Assembly (NCBI GenBank): GCA_947258545.1
Contig: CAMYJI010000007.1
Span: forward strand, 1-64,000
Origin: an uncultured Ectothiorhodospiraceae bacterium
Lineage (GTDB): Bacteria; Pseudomonadota; Gammaproteobacteria; UBA9214
Length of the DNA stretch: 64,000 nucleotides
Direction of reading: 5' to 3'
Position 1 is the stretch's first letter. The number at the start of each line of letters is the position of its first letter. This document shows, piece after piece, positions 7,365-16,014 of this stretch. The notes beneath the pieces were generated by a model. It did not search any database. It was not told the origin of the DNA and saw nothing but the letters and a program-made list of their open reading frames with translations. The position numbers were made by a program, and so were the translations under genes.

Positions 7365-7697
7365 ATGGGTAAGAAACCTGACACCGGACGCAATCCAAGC
7401 TCCAAGGATCTGTGGGAAGCAGATCGGATCTCGCAACTCCACCCAATCCAGCAAAAGGATCACCCATCAGCCATTCCAGCAGATCCGGGCAAGCTGGACC
7501 ACATCAACACGTATGGATCTCTCCCGGAGTACTACATTGACCAGCCGTTTATCTGTCGTCTGTGCGGGAAGAGAGAGATCTGGCGTGCACGGGATCAGAA
7601 ATGGTATTACGAAGAAGCCAAAGGCCATATCGATGCACGGGCTGTCGAATGTCACGATTGTCGTAAGGCGAAGAAGCAAGGTAATCCCGTGAAATGA
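7365..7697 (+). CDS. Zinc-ribbon protein (zf-trcl type)
   Basis: 110 residues from ATG 7365. The C-terminal half holds two cysteine pairs, CRLCGK and CHDCRK, separated by about 34 residues with WRARDQKWYYEEAKG between them, matching the probable zinc-ribbon domain zf-trcl. These proteins are stand-alone and of unknown role. A hairpin (CAGCCG…CGGCTG, about 7318–7343) lies just upstream and may terminate the preceding gene. Confidence 0.75.
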   Translation: MGKKPDTGRNPSSKDLWEADRISQLHPIQQKDHPSAIPADPGKLDHINTYGSLPEYYIDQPFICRLCGKREIWRARDQKWYYEEAKGHIDARAVECHDCRKAKKQGNPVK

Positions 7698-7811
7698 TAA
7701 TGTCATCTCACCAGTCTCTGCGCTGGCCTGCAGTGCGTCGCAACACTTGCTTGTGCGAATGTCTCGCCACCTGCTAAAGCCGGTAAATTCAATCGTTATA
7801 TGGATTTATAA

Positions 7812-8192
7812 GTGAAAATAACCGTGCTCATTGTCGGTGTCCTGGCAGTTTGCGTATTGGCGCCGAATCTCATTTGGCTGGCGAACTCTACAACTCGAAT
7901 CACAAATGGTGGTGTAAATTACCTCAATTCTGTGACAGTGTACGTAGACGATAAGGAAACCAAAATAGGTGGCTTGTCTTCCGGAGAGAGTCGCTTCATA
8001 TTTCTTCCTAAATCCGGTGATGCTACATACAAGGTTGGTTATGTAAATGGAGCAAGCTCGGAATCGGTGTGTCAAGAGTACGTGGAAGGTGAGATGTATC
8101 ATGTCGAGACACTATTAGGTGGCGCCCGGGGCTCGGAGTGCCTTGTTACATTGCCGTTAACCTCGGAACTCCTCATTTTAAAGGTGATGTAA
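7812..8192 (+). CDS. Secreted or membrane-anchored protein, unknown
   Basis: 126 residues from a GTG start. Residues 3–24 form a strongly hydrophobic signal anchor, and the remainder is a small extracytoplasmic domain with two cysteines (SVCQEY and SECLVT) that could form a disulfide. No family was recognised. Codon use and composition are lower in GC than the core genes of the window. Confidence 0.6.
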   Translation: MKITVLIVGVLAVCVLAPNLIWLANSTTRITNGGVNYLNSVTVYVDDKETKIGGLSSGESRFIFLPKSGDATYKVGYVNGASSESVCQEYVEGEMYHVETLLGGARGSECLVTLPLTSELLILKVM

Positions 8193-8270
8193 TGTGGCGC
8201 AATATGGCAATTCCTTCATGTGTCGGCCGCGCAAACACCGCGCTGCGGATCAGGGCGTACGTAGACACTC

Positions 8271-8714
8271 ATGTCAAAAATCCATTCATACGGCCGATCG
8301 CACCCCGGATGGGGCTGGTTCTGCATCGTTATAGGGCTGTATCCAGTCGCGATTTCAACGGGGCTTTTACCTGTCGATTCCGCCGCTGTACATGCTCCAA
8401 TGTGGGTGATCTTTCTCTGTGGCATTGCCTTCATGATTTGTGGTGCCATGATCATCATTGGTCGTAACTCCAGAATCAATGATGTATGTGCCTCGATACT
8501 TCTAATGGTCATGGGTTTCATCGGGGCCTGGATTGCATTTTTTGGTCCTTCGGCTGGATTCTCTGGAGGTATTCCGTTTTTGCCCGATGGGTACAATGTT
8601 ACCCTGGCACGATGGATATTCGGTGGTGGTGCACTGGTTTCGTTTCTACTGGCTGCCTATGCAATACGCGTGTTAATAAAATCCAGTGACTGGCCAGCCG
8701 CATCTGGTGATTAA
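8271..8714 (+). CDS. Small integral membrane protein, unknown
   Basis: 147 residues with four predicted transmembrane helices, near residues 14–34, 43–64, 69–92 and 112–135. The start context is weak. No family motif was recognised. It lies in the accessory gene row and is transcribed with its neighbours on the plus strand, separated by about 80 bases. Confidence 0.6.
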   Translation: MSKIHSYGRSHPGWGWFCIVIGLYPVAISTGLLPVDSAAVHAPMWVIFLCGIAFMICGAMIIIGRNSRINDVCASILLMVMGFIGAWIAFFGPSAGFSGGIPFLPDGYNVTLARWIFGGGALVSFLLAAYAIRVLIKSSDWPAASGD

Positions 8715-8810
8715 GCAGACCATTACACCATTGGTTGTCGGAAAAGCTGGTCAGGACTGTTCTGAACCGGAACCGAACTGTTTGGTATGCACAAGTGAGA
8801 GGTATTCTAT

Positions 8811-9128
8811 ATGGTTATGCCAAAGAGTAATTTTAACGAAAGATGCTATAAGCTTTTAAAGCTTGTTCCTGAAGGTAAAGTAACTACATACAGTGAGATT
8901 GCAAAGGCCCTGAATAGCAAAGCATGTCGGGCCGTAGGCAGTGCTATGGCAAGGAATAGTAATCTGCTTGTTATACCTTGCCATAGGGTTATTAGAAGTG
9001 ATGGATATATTGGCAACTATGCCCTGGGTGCGGATAAAAAAGCAGAGTTACTTATAAAAGAAGGAGTGGCAGTCTCTAATGGCAAGGTAAAAGACCTGGG
9101 CAAGGTACTTTACAGGTTTGACACCTGA
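8811..9128 (+). CDS. MGMT-family methylated-DNA–cysteine methyltransferase domain protein
   Basis: 105 residues comprising only the C-terminal DNA-binding and active-site domain of O6-alkylguanine-DNA alkyltransferases. The active-site motif PCHRV lies at residues 56–60 with the acceptor Cys57, and RAVGSAMARN supplies the helix with the arginine finger. Unlike the alkyltransferase-like (ATL) proteins, which replace the cysteine with Trp or Ala, this one keeps it and so may be an active repair enzyme. GAGAGG precedes ATG 8811. The gene is clearly more AT-rich than its surroundings, suggesting transfer. Confidence 0.85.
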   Translation: MVMPKSNFNERCYKLLKLVPEGKVTTYSEIAKALNSKACRAVGSAMARNSNLLVIPCHRVIRSDGYIGNYALGADKKAELLIKEGVAVSNGKVKDLGKVLYRFDT

Positions 9129-9226
9129 TAATTGCCAAGCCAGGCCGGCGTACACAACGCGTATATTGATTGTTTCAAGTATTAGTAAACACAAAATATG
9201 AGTTGAACAACGACAAGAGGTGCCAT

Positions 9227-9595
9227 ATGCCAAGAGTAGTGCATTTTGATATCAGTGCAGACGAGCCCGAACGCGCAATCAGGTTCTATACGACGGTGTT
9301 CGGCTGGAAAGTAGAAAAGTGGAACGGTCCTTTTGACTACTGGCTCTTCAAAACCGGAGATTCAAATGAGCCCGGGATCGATGGTGGGCTAGGAAAACGA
9401 GAAGACCCCGCAGTGGCAACTACAAATATTATCGATGTTCCATCGGCGGATAAATTTGCTTCAAAGATAACGGCCAATGGAGGCAAAATTGTTCAACCCA
9501 AGCAGGCGATAGCCGGTATAGGCTATTTAATAGCCTGCCAGGATACTGAAGGCAATACTTTCAGCATAATGGAGGCGGACGAGTCCGCAGAGTAA
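9227..9595 (+). CDS. VOC (glyoxalase/bleomycin-resistance fold) family protein
   Basis: 122 residues with two beta-alpha-beta-beta-beta modules. The N-terminus VVHFDISADEPERAIRFYTTVFGWK is typical of the VOC family, and DTEGNTFSIME closes the second module, supplying the usual C-terminal metal-site Glu. Substrate is unknown. ATG 9227 has AAGAGG 7–12 bases upstream, so the longer frame start at 9170 is not used. A second VOC gene (frameshifted) lies 1.3 kb downstream. Confidence 0.85.
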   Translation: MPRVVHFDISADEPERAIRFYTTVFGWKVEKWNGPFDYWLFKTGDSNEPGIDGGLGKREDPAVATTNIIDVPSADKFASKITANGGKIVQPKQAIAGIGYLIACQDTEGNTFSIMEADESAE

Positions 9596-9721
9596 TTAGT
9601 GGGCATGGTTGGGGGGTGGCGCGTTCAACCGGACCGCAATCCGCTACACGGTTATATTTTCTTGCTCGGTATTGTTCGACCAGAGGCCAACTGGAGCAAG
9701 CGCAAGTCATCACTTTGGAGA

Positions 9722-10297
9722 ATGAAGATTAAGCGACAAGGTGCTCTGGCATTTTCACTTATTTCCGTCCCAGCTGTTTCTTTTGCAGATGGCGGCGGTC
9801 CTTTATTGCTGATCATCAATTTTTACCTGTTTACAGTAGGACAGGTTTGGATACTGTTTTCCGAGTTTCTGTTTCTGTCTCGCGTCTGGCCTGGCCTTGG
9901 AAAGGTTCTCGTATTTAAATGGACGCTTTTTGCTAATATTGCCTCGACCGTGCTCGGGGCACTCCTCCTTCCTCTCTTGTGGGCAGCTGTTTTTGGACTG
10001 CTGGCAAGTATCCCGGGTGTGTCAGATAGCGGCCTTGGTGGCGTATTATGGGCGACAGGCACGTGGATTCTGGGTGACCATTCTCCATACCCGTGGCTCG
10101 CCATGACAGTATCAGGCATTCTCTTCGTGGTGACCTATTTCGTTACGGTCCAGGTCGAATATCACCTCCTGGCGCGTTTCGTCAAAAGCCAGGGAGAGGC
10201 GGTGGCGCCGCTTTCTAAAAGCCAGTGTTACGTGCTGAATCTTGTTAGTTATTGTGGTTTGCTTGTCCTTTTCGCACTAGGTATGCAATGGGGGTAA
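9722..10297 (+). CDS. Integral membrane protein, unknown
   Basis: 191 residues from ATG 9722, which follows GGAGA. The N-terminus looks like a signal peptide (ALAFSLISVPAVSFADGGG), followed by four hydrophobic segments near residues 24–48, 63–85, 122–143 and 170–188. No family recognised. The row of small plus-strand genes continues on both sides. Confidence 0.62.
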   Translation: MKIKRQGALAFSLISVPAVSFADGGGPLLLIINFYLFTVGQVWILFSEFLFLSRVWPGLGKVLVFKWTLFANIASTVLGALLLPLLWAAVFGLLASIPGVSDSGLGGVLWATGTWILGDHSPYPWLAMTVSGILFVVTYFVTVQVEYHLLARFVKSQGEAVAPLSKSQCYVLNLVSYCGLLVLFALGMQWG

Positions 10298-10383
10298 AGT
10301 AATCTCTAATTCGGAGTTCAACCAACCACCTGTTTCGAAGGCACTCCTTCGTCGCTGGTAACGGGAAACTGGAAGACGTGAAA

Positions 10384-10818
10384 ATGAGCATCACCGACAG
10401 GTTTGAGAATTTCGCGGCAGCCTTTGAGGTAGCCGTACGAGATGATGATTGGTCGAAACTTGAGAAGTACTTCGCGAAGGACGCGACGTATGTGAATATA
10501 GGCGGCCCGGACCCGAAATGCGAGGGACGTGAGGCGATACTCGGCTATTTCAAGAAGGATGTTTCTGATTTCGACCGGCGATTCGATAGACGTACCCTGG
10601 TTGCGCTCACGCCAGCAGCTACAGAGGGAAATCGATTGTCCCGGCGATGGCGTTGTACATACTCACTCGAAGGGACGCCTGATCTTGTGGTTGAGGGCGA
10701 GGCAAGATATTTATTTGAGGGGGATTTCATCAAACAGATAGAAGAAGAGCCAACCACTGCATCCATGCAGAAGGTGGTCCAATGGATGGAGAACTATGCA
10801 GATAAACTGCACGCCTGA
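10384..10818 (+). CDS. SnoaL/NTF2-like protein
   Basis: 144 residues with the cone-shaped NTF2-like pattern: an N-terminal helix pair (FENFAAAFEVAVRDDDWSKLEKYFAKDATY), a GREAI motif and later strands RRWRCTYSL and DLVVEGEARYLFEGDFIKQIEEE. Members include polyketide cyclases and ketosteroid-isomerase-like proteins, and the ligand here is unknown. ATG 10384 has GGAAG at optimal spacing, so it is preferred to GTG 10378. Confidence 0.75.
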   Translation: MSITDRFENFAAAFEVAVRDDDWSKLEKYFAKDATYVNIGGPDPKCEGREAILGYFKKDVSDFDRRFDRRTLVALTPAATEGNRLSRRWRCTYSLEGTPDLVVEGEARYLFEGDFIKQIEEEPTTASMQKVVQWMENYADKLHA

Positions 10819-10897
10819 TCGGCCCGGTGCGCATCTCTGGCCGCTTTCCTCGACCGTAGCACATGGGGGGCATTATGCATCAACAAGGAACCGGAAA

Positions 10898-11258
10898 ATG
10901 AATGAACACGAAAAAATTAATTACGTAGAATTCCCGGCAAAAGATATTGGTGCAACTAAAGCCTTTTTCACGGCTGTGTTCGGATGGTCCTTTGTCGACT
11001 ACGGACCTGATTATGCAGCATTCTCAAATGAAGGCCTTGATGGCGGTTTTTACAAATCGGATTTAGCTGTTTCGACTGAAAATGGCAGTGCTCTGATAGT
11101 CTTCTACAGTAAGGACCTGGAAAATACACAATTAAAAATAGAAAACGCCGGAGGCTCAATCATAAAACCCATATTTCGCATTTCCGGGTGGCCGTCGTTT
11201 TCACTTTGGCGATCCCAATGGAAATGAATATGCCGTGTGGTCAAGTTTGGATGCATAG
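10898..11258 (+). pseudogene. VOC family protein, frameshifted near its 3' end
   Basis: The first 92 or so residues are a normal VOC protein (INYVEFPAKDIGATKAFFTAVFGW…). At about 11177 one extra base throws it out of frame and it would stop at 11227. Removing the C at 11177 restores FPGGRRFHFGDPNGNEYAVW and a stop at 11258, exactly the conserved end of this family with the metal-site Glu. This is a recent frameshift or a base-call error. Confidence 0.8.
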
Positions 11259-11494
11259 CAAGGATCATCGCTCGTTTCACACTCTTGAACTTGTGAGTTC
11301 CGGTGAGCCTGGCCGTTATGTGAAAAAAGCAGGGTAAATTCCATCACGGCTATAGTGCCAGGATATTCATTCAGACACATGAGCATAAGGTAGCGAAAGA
11401 ACCCATGAAAAGATAATATTTGTTATTGCAGCTTTGTTGAACTGAGTTATCACTGCCTGTCATAGTAACCGTCAGCCTTCAGTCTAATGGCTTT

Positions 11495-11863
11495 ATGAAC
11501 ATGAGCGAATTCGTCGATTATCTACACGAGGTGTTCGAGCAATTCGGTCAGATCCATGCTCGCAGAATGTTCGGCGGTTATGGTATCTACCACGACGGGA
11601 TCATGTTTGGACTGGTTGCAGACGACACGCTGTACCTCAAGGCCGATGAAACGACAGTAGTGTCTTTCGAATCAAGAGGTCTGGATCAGTTCGGATATCA
11701 GAAGGGTAGTAAACTCGTCAAACTGTCCTATTACCAGGCACCGGAGGAGGTTCTGGATAATCCGGAAGACGCTGCCCGCTGGGCGCAGCGTGCCTGGGAA
11801 GCGGCTTTACGCGCAAAATCCGGTGCACAACGAACACGCAGGCAGCAGGGCCAGTCGACATGA
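11495..11863 (+). CDS. TfoX/Sxy N-terminal domain protein
   Basis: 122 residues. The motif RRMFGGYGIYHDGIMFGLVADDTLYLKAD is the TfoX-N signature, followed by the F…Y…L and YY strands and a C-terminal helix. Full-length TfoX/Sxy regulators of competence also have a TfoX-C domain, which is absent here, so a direct role in competence is not implied. The stop overlaps the next start as ATGA, indicating translational coupling with the 66-residue protein. Confidence 0.85.
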   Translation: MNMSEFVDYLHEVFEQFGQIHARRMFGGYGIYHDGIMFGLVADDTLYLKADETTVVSFESRGLDQFGYQKGSKLVKLSYYQAPEEVLDNPEDAARWAQRAWEAALRAKSGAQRTRRQQGQST

Positions 11864-12060
11864 CCGGCAAGCCGGGCACTCCGGGCATATCAAGAGACAC
11901 GCGGTTGTCCGAGGAGGGATTGCAGCGGCTGGAAAGGCAACTACGTTCCGGTTCGCAGGTCAGTGACCATGTACTGACACAGTGGATCAGGCGCTACGGT
12001 GACCCGGCGCGTGTGATCATCAAACAATATAACCGATACAGGACTGACCTGGAGTCTTGA
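11860..12060 (+). CDS. Small basic protein of unknown function, coupled to TfoX-N gene
   Basis: 66 residues, rich in Arg and polar residues, with a predicted helical centre (SEEGLQRLERQLRSGSQVS, then VLTQWIRRYGDPARVIIKQY). No family recognised. Its ATG overlaps the stop of the TfoX-N gene by four bases, so the two are likely made together. Confidence 0.55.
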   Translation: MTGKPGTPGISRDTRLSEEGLQRLERQLRSGSQVSDHVLTQWIRRYGDPARVIIKQYNRYRTDLES

Positions 12061-12120
12061 TCAGCGATGCGGGTAATTGCCCGCCAATGGTTGGCCGCGA
12101 AGGCTTTCCGGATTCCCGTT

Positions 12121-12155
12121 ATTCAATAATAAAAAAGGGGCGGTTATACCGCCCC
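12121..12155 (-). terminator. Rho-independent terminator of fusA2
   Basis: On the minus strand a perfect stem GGGGCGGTA…TACCGCCCC type (12137–12155) is followed by TTTTTTATTATT. It lies about 50 bases beyond the EF-G2 stop and would end that transcript. Confidence 0.85.
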
Positions 12156-12207
12156 TCTGAACATGTTGTGGCACTGGACTTACAGGCCATACGAATGCAG
12201 CGTCGGT

Positions 12208-14277
12208 TTATTTATTCGCCTCGCGCTCCTTGGCTTCCTTGATGACTTCCTCGGCCACGTTCTTCGGGCACGGCATGTAATGCAGGAACTCCATTGAGAA
12301 CTGCCCGCGTCCGGAGGTCATGGTGCGCAGGTCGCCGATGTAGCCGAACATCTGGCTCAGCGGGCACTCGGCCTTGATGTGCACATTGGTGGCACTGGCC
12401 TCCTGTGACTTGATCATGCCACGGCGGCGGTTCAGGTCGCCAATGACGTCGCCGACGTGTTCTTCCGGTGTGTACACATCAACCCTCATGATCGGCTCCA
12501 TCATTTGCGGGCCAGCCTTCGGCATGGACTGGCGATAGGCCGCACCGGCAGCCAGTTCGTAGGCAACCGCGGAGGAGTCAACCGGGTGATAATTACCATC
12601 CATCAGGGTCACAGTGAAGTCGAGGCAGGGATAGCCGGCCAGCACGCCCTTTTCCATGCTCTTTTCAAAACCCTTGGAAACGGCCGGCCAGAATTCGCGC
12701 GGTACGTTGCCGCCGGTCACGGTTGACTCGAACTGGTAACCGCTGCCCGGCTCGCCGGGCGCGATGCTGTAGTCGATCTTGGCGAACTGTCCGGAGCCGC
12801 CGGTCTGTTTCTTGTGGGTGTAGCTGTCCTCAATCCGCTGGGTGATGGTCTCGCGGTAGGCCACCTGCGGTTTGCCGACCGTCACATCGATACCGTGGGT
12901 GCGCCTGAGAATGTCGATTTTGATATCCAGGTGCAGTTCGCCCATGCCCTTCAGAATCGTCTCGCCGCTGTCCTGGTCGGTCTCCATGCGGAAGGAGGGG
13001 TCTTCCTTGATCATCTTGCCCAGTGCGATGCCCATCTTCTCGGCGGCTGCCTTGTCATTTGGCGCCACGGCGATGGAGATAACGGGGTCCGGGAACACCA
13101 TCGGTTCGAGTGTGGCCGGGTTCTTTGGATCACACAGGGTGTGGCCGGTTTGCACGTTTTTCATACCGATGACAGCCACGATGTCGCCGGCCTGGGCGCT
13201 GTTGAGCTCTTCGCGCGAGTCGGCATGCATCTCCACGATGCGCCCGATGCGCTCGGTCTTGCCGGTAAAGGTATTCAGCACGGTCATGCCTTTATCCAGT
13301 CGGCCCGAGTAGATACGGATAAAGGTCAGCGCGCCGAAGCGGTCGTCCATGATCTTGAACGCCAGTGCACGCAGCGGCAGCTCGGGATCGATGCGGGCGA
13401 ACTTGCCGGTTTCATTGCCCTCCAGGTCCACCTCGGGCTGGGGGTTGACCTCGGTGGGGTCGGGCAGGAAATCCACGGCGGCGTCCAGCACCAGCTGGAT
13501 GCCCTTGTTCTTGAAGGCGGAGCCGCAATAGGTCGGGAAGAAATCCAGTGCGATGGTGCCCTTGCGGATGTCGATGGAGGGTTCCTCGCCTTCCAGGTAG
13601 TGTTCCATCAGGTCATCGTCCTGATCGAGCGCGGTCTCGACCAGCTTTTCGCGCCATTCCTCGATGACATCGGCCATGTCCGCCGGCGGTTCCTGGATTT
13701 CATAGGCAGCCGGATCACCGGATTCATCCCAGACCCAGGCCTTGCGGGTCAGCAGGTCGACGACACCCTTGAAGTCGTCCTCTATGCCGATCGGCAACAC
13801 CATTACCAGCGGAACCGCGTCCAGCACGTCCTTGATTTGACCGACCACGCGATAGAAGTCGGCACCCATGCGGTCAAGCTTGTTGACGAAGATCACACGC
13901 GCGACCTTGGAGTCGTTGGCATAGCGCCAGTTGGTCTCGGACTGCGGCTCGACGCCGCCGGAACCGCAGAAGACACCGATGCCTCCGTCGAGCACCTTGA
14001 GGGAACGGTACACCTCGATGGTGAAGTCGACGTGTCCGGGGGTGTCGATAATATTCAGGCGATGGTTGTTCCACTCGCAGCTGGTCGCGGCGGACTGGAT
14101 GGTGATACCGCGCTCCTGCTCCTGTTCCATGAAGTCTGTCGTGGCCTCGCCATCGTGCACCTCGCCGGTCTTGTGAATCTTGCCGGTCAGTTTCAGAATC
14201 CGTTCCGTGGTTGTTGTCTTGCCGGCATCCACATGGGCGAAGATGCCGATATTCCTGTAGTTGGCTAAATCAGTCAT
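12208..14277 (-). CDS. fusA: Elongation factor G, EF-G2 type
   Basis: 689 residues, the full EF-G length. The GTP-binding motifs are AHVDAGKT (residues 14–21), DTPGH (78–82) and NKLD (132–135), and the C-terminal domains III–V are complete through [13 protein letters not shown]. It promotes translocation on the ribosome, or ribosome recycling in some paralogues. It is not next to rpsL–rpsG–tuf, and its sequence resembles the second EF-G (FusA2) of gammaproteobacteria, so another fusA probably exists elsewhere. ATG 14277 is chosen because the frame upstream lacks family similarity. Confidence 0.93.
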   Translation of the reverse strand: MTDLANYRNIGIFAHVDAGKTTTTERILKLTGKIHKTGEVHDGEATTDFMEQEQERGITIQSAATSCEWNNHRLNIIDTPGHVDFTIEVYRSLKVLDGGIGVFCGSGGVEPQSETNWRYANDSKVARVIFVNKLDRMGADFYRVVGQIKDVLDAVPLVMVLPIGIEDDFKGVVDLLTRKAWVWDESGDPAAYEIQEPPADMADVIEEWREKLVETALDQDDDLMEHYLEGEEPSIDIRKGTIALDFFPTYCGSAFKNKGIQLVLDAAVDFLPDPTEVNPQPEVDLEGNETGKFARIDPELPLRALAFKIMDDRFGALTFIRIYSGRLDKGMTVLNTFTGKTERIGRIVEMHADSREELNSAQAGDIVAVIGMKNVQTGHTLCDPKNPATLEPMVFPDPVISIAVAPNDKAAAEKMGIALGKMIKEDPSFRMETDQDSGETILKGMGELHLDIKIDILRRTHGIDVTVGKPQVAYRETITQRIEDSYTHKKQTGGSGQFAKIDYSIAPGEPGSGYQFESTVTGGNVPREFWPAVSKGFEKSMEKGVLAGYPCLDFTVTLMDGNYHPVDSSAVAYELAAGAAYRQSMPKAGPQMMEPIMRVDVYTPEEHVGDVIGDLNRRRGMIKSQEASATNVHIKAECPLSQMFGYIGDLRTMTSGRGQFSMEFLHYMPCPKNVAEEVIKEAKEREANK

Positions 14278-14589
14278 TTTCCTGCTGCTCTGTATGTTTA
14301 AGTCATTGATAGACAAGCGCCCTGCGACCACAAGTCGGGGTACGCGGCGCGGTTGTGAACTGAAACCTGGCGGGGTGCTGACCAGATGACAAGCAAATGC
14401 GCTCAACTGAGCCGCGGAATTATAAACCAATGTGGCAATAAATCCATGCAAGCGGTCGATCATGCGGATGCCGGGAGGGTGTGGCGCCTGGGCATGCGGG
14501 CCGGGATGGCCGACAGGCCCCATGGAGGTGATGGATGTCTATGAAATCTATGTGTTTTCCTTGCACGTCAGCGCGGGTATACTGCGGCC
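14278..14589. other. Intergenic region between divergent fusA2 and yqcC
   Basis: About 310 bases that must contain both promoters. An open frame continues fusA2 upstream to 14523, but its translation is low-complexity and not EF-G-like. No clear -35/-10 pair, riboswitch or repeat was recognised. Confidence 0.5.
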
Positions 14590-14934
14590 ATGCATGACAT
14601 CCCCAACCGTATTGCCGATGTGCTGCTCGGGGTTGAGGCCACCCTGCGTACCAGTGGCCAGTGGGAGCGGCAGCAGCCCCCCGAGAGCGCACTGCTCAGT
14701 ACCCAGCCCTTCTGTATCGATACCCTCCGCTTCGAGCAGTGGCTGCAGTGGGTGTTCCTGCCGCGCATGAAGCAGATACTGGAGCAGCGCTGGCCGCTGC
14801 CCGGGAAAAGCGGGATTTTTGCCTATGCGCAGGAATATCTCAGAAAGAATGACCTGCCGACCAGCAACTTGCTGGAACTTATCAGGCGCTTCGACGATTT
14901 GATTGCCATCCAGTCAGGCGCCATGCGGCATTGA
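14590..14934 (+). CDS. yqcC: YqcC family (DUF446) protein
   Basis: 114 residues, the usual length of YqcC. PFCIDTLRFEQWLQWVFLPRM at about residue 39 and the LLELIRRFDDLI end are family features. The function is unknown; in E. coli the gene adjoins truC. Here it precedes a small membrane protein instead. Confidence 0.85.
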   Translation: MHDIPNRIADVLLGVEATLRTSGQWERQQPPESALLSTQPFCIDTLRFEQWLQWVFLPRMKQILEQRWPLPGKSGIFAYAQEYLRKNDLPTSNLLELIRRFDDLIAIQSGAMRH

Positions 14935-14992
14935 CCGTACGGTCGTCACCCTAAGGCGGGTATGCCAGAGCGCGGGAGATGTTGGGGTAACG

Positions 14993-15331
14993 ATGCACAT
15001 CAATGTTCAATCCGATGCTTTTCTGGAAAAGCGCAGAAAACTGATCGCTGCCTGGAGCATTGCCGGCCCACTGTCGTTGCTGGGACTGGCGGCCTTTTTT
15101 GTCTGGATGTATCTGAGTACCCCCTTGCTGGTCAACCCGTTCGAGGTTGCCGAGCGGCTGGAGTCAGGTGCCATCGACGAGCCCACCCTTGCGATCATGT
15201 CCCTGCTGCTGCCGGTAATGATCTCGCTGTGCTTCCTGGTGCTGGTGGTCATCATTTTATGTGTCTATGCAGCGATCTCGAACGAGAAAAAATACCTGCA
15301 GTTAATCGACCGGCTGGCAGGGGGGCGCTAA
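14993..15331 (+). CDS. Small two-helix membrane protein, unknown
   Basis: 112 residues with two transmembrane helices (about 20–44 and 66–94) and charged ends. ATG 14993 follows TTGGGGTAAC. No family recognised. It lies 58 bases after yqcC in the same direction. Confidence 0.65.
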   Translation: MHINVQSDAFLEKRRKLIAAWSIAGPLSLLGLAAFFVWMYLSTPLLVNPFEVAERLESGAIDEPTLAIMSLLLPVMISLCFLVLVVIILCVYAAISNEKKYLQLIDRLAGGR

Positions 15332-15414
15332 CCGAGTGTCGTCGATTGCCGGTCCGCTCGGTGGCCTGTGCTAAGCTGCGCGCAAACAATCAATAAACCC
15401 AACAAGGAGTATCC

Positions 15415-15753
15415 ATGAAGGTTGCCTATATCTTTTCCAGCCAGGGACACACTGTTTCCTACAAGCTCGGCAAGATGATCCTCCCGCAGCTCGAGGAGGA
15501 CAGGCATGGCGTTGAGGTCGTCGGCATGTTTTTCTTCGAAGACAACAATTATGTGCTGGTGAAGGGTGACCCGCTGGGCGAGCGGCTGGCGAAGCTGGCC
15601 CGGGAACAGAACATCCTGCTCATGGGGTGTGACCAGTGCTGCTATGAGCGCGAGATCGATGGCAAGCTGGTGGATGGCGCCACCATCGGCTGTTTTCCCA
15701 ACCTCTACGGGGCCCTTGCCGGCAATCCCCCGGACCAGGTCATCACGCTTTAG
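15415..15753 (+). CDS. DsrE-like sulfur-relay family protein
   Basis: 112 residues with a Rossmann-like DsrE/F fold: MKVAYIFSSQGHTVSYKLG at the start, GVEVVGMFFFEDNNYVL in the middle and GCDQCCYEREI around residue 72. The cysteines in the CDQCC motif are where DsrE/TusD proteins carry persulfide, although the exact spacing differs from canonical DsrE. An AAGGAG site precedes the start. The gene is alone rather than in a dsrEFH cluster, so sulfur transfer is plausible but unproven. Confidence 0.75.
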   Translation: MKVAYIFSSQGHTVSYKLGKMILPQLEEDRHGVEVVGMFFFEDNNYVLVKGDPLGERLAKLAREQNILLMGCDQCCYEREIDGKLVDGATIGCFPNLYGALAGNPPDQVITL

Positions 15754-15770
15754 GGAACCACTGATGTGTC

Positions 15771-15871
15771 GTCATTGCGAGGACCGCGAGGCCGCAGGCC
15801 GTGGCGGGACGAAGCAATCATTAAATGACAGATGCTGTTTCAGGAGATTGCCGCGCTGCGCTCGCAATGAC
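15771..15871. repeat. Palindromic intergenic repeat (GTCATTGCGAG…CTCGCAATGAC)
   Basis: The element begins GTCATTGCGAG and ends with the exact complement CTCGCAATGAC, with inner GAAGCAATC and GAGATTGCC also related. Repeats with these termini are widespread between genes in diverse bacteria. Only one copy is seen in this window. Confidence 0.75.
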
Positions 15872-15911
15872 TCGAAGTGTTTATTAATCAGAGCTTGCCT
15901 GGACGAATGCA

Positions 15912-15947
15912 GCCTGCCCCGCTGCTGACTGCAGCAACGGGGCAGGC
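15912..15947 (+). terminator. Strong stem-loop, possible terminator
   Basis: GCCTGCCCCGCTGCTG pairs almost perfectly with GCAGCAACGGGGCAGGC around ACT. It is followed by CGGTTTG, a poor T-tract, so termination may be weak. It lies between the DsrE-like gene and queD. Confidence 0.55.
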
Positions 15948-16014
15948 CGGTTTGCTACACTGATATTCAAATGCGTTTGATAAATCCAAGTTTTAGTCTG
16001 CCCGGGTGCCAGTG

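Noticed and set aside
9628-9665. GTTCAAC … GTTATAT pair before the membrane protein gene
   Set aside because: The spacing of about 35 bases is too short for an attC and no inner arms can be drawn.
12814-14268. A 484-codon open frame on the plus strand
   Set aside because: It is antisense to the EF-G2 gene, and its translation (many GH/HV runs) is the typical high-GC shadow of a real gene. It shows no family motif.
14278-14523. N-terminal extension of EF-G2 on the minus strand
   Set aside because: The extra 82 residues are low-complexity and the family begins at [12 protein letters not shown], so ATG 14277 was used.
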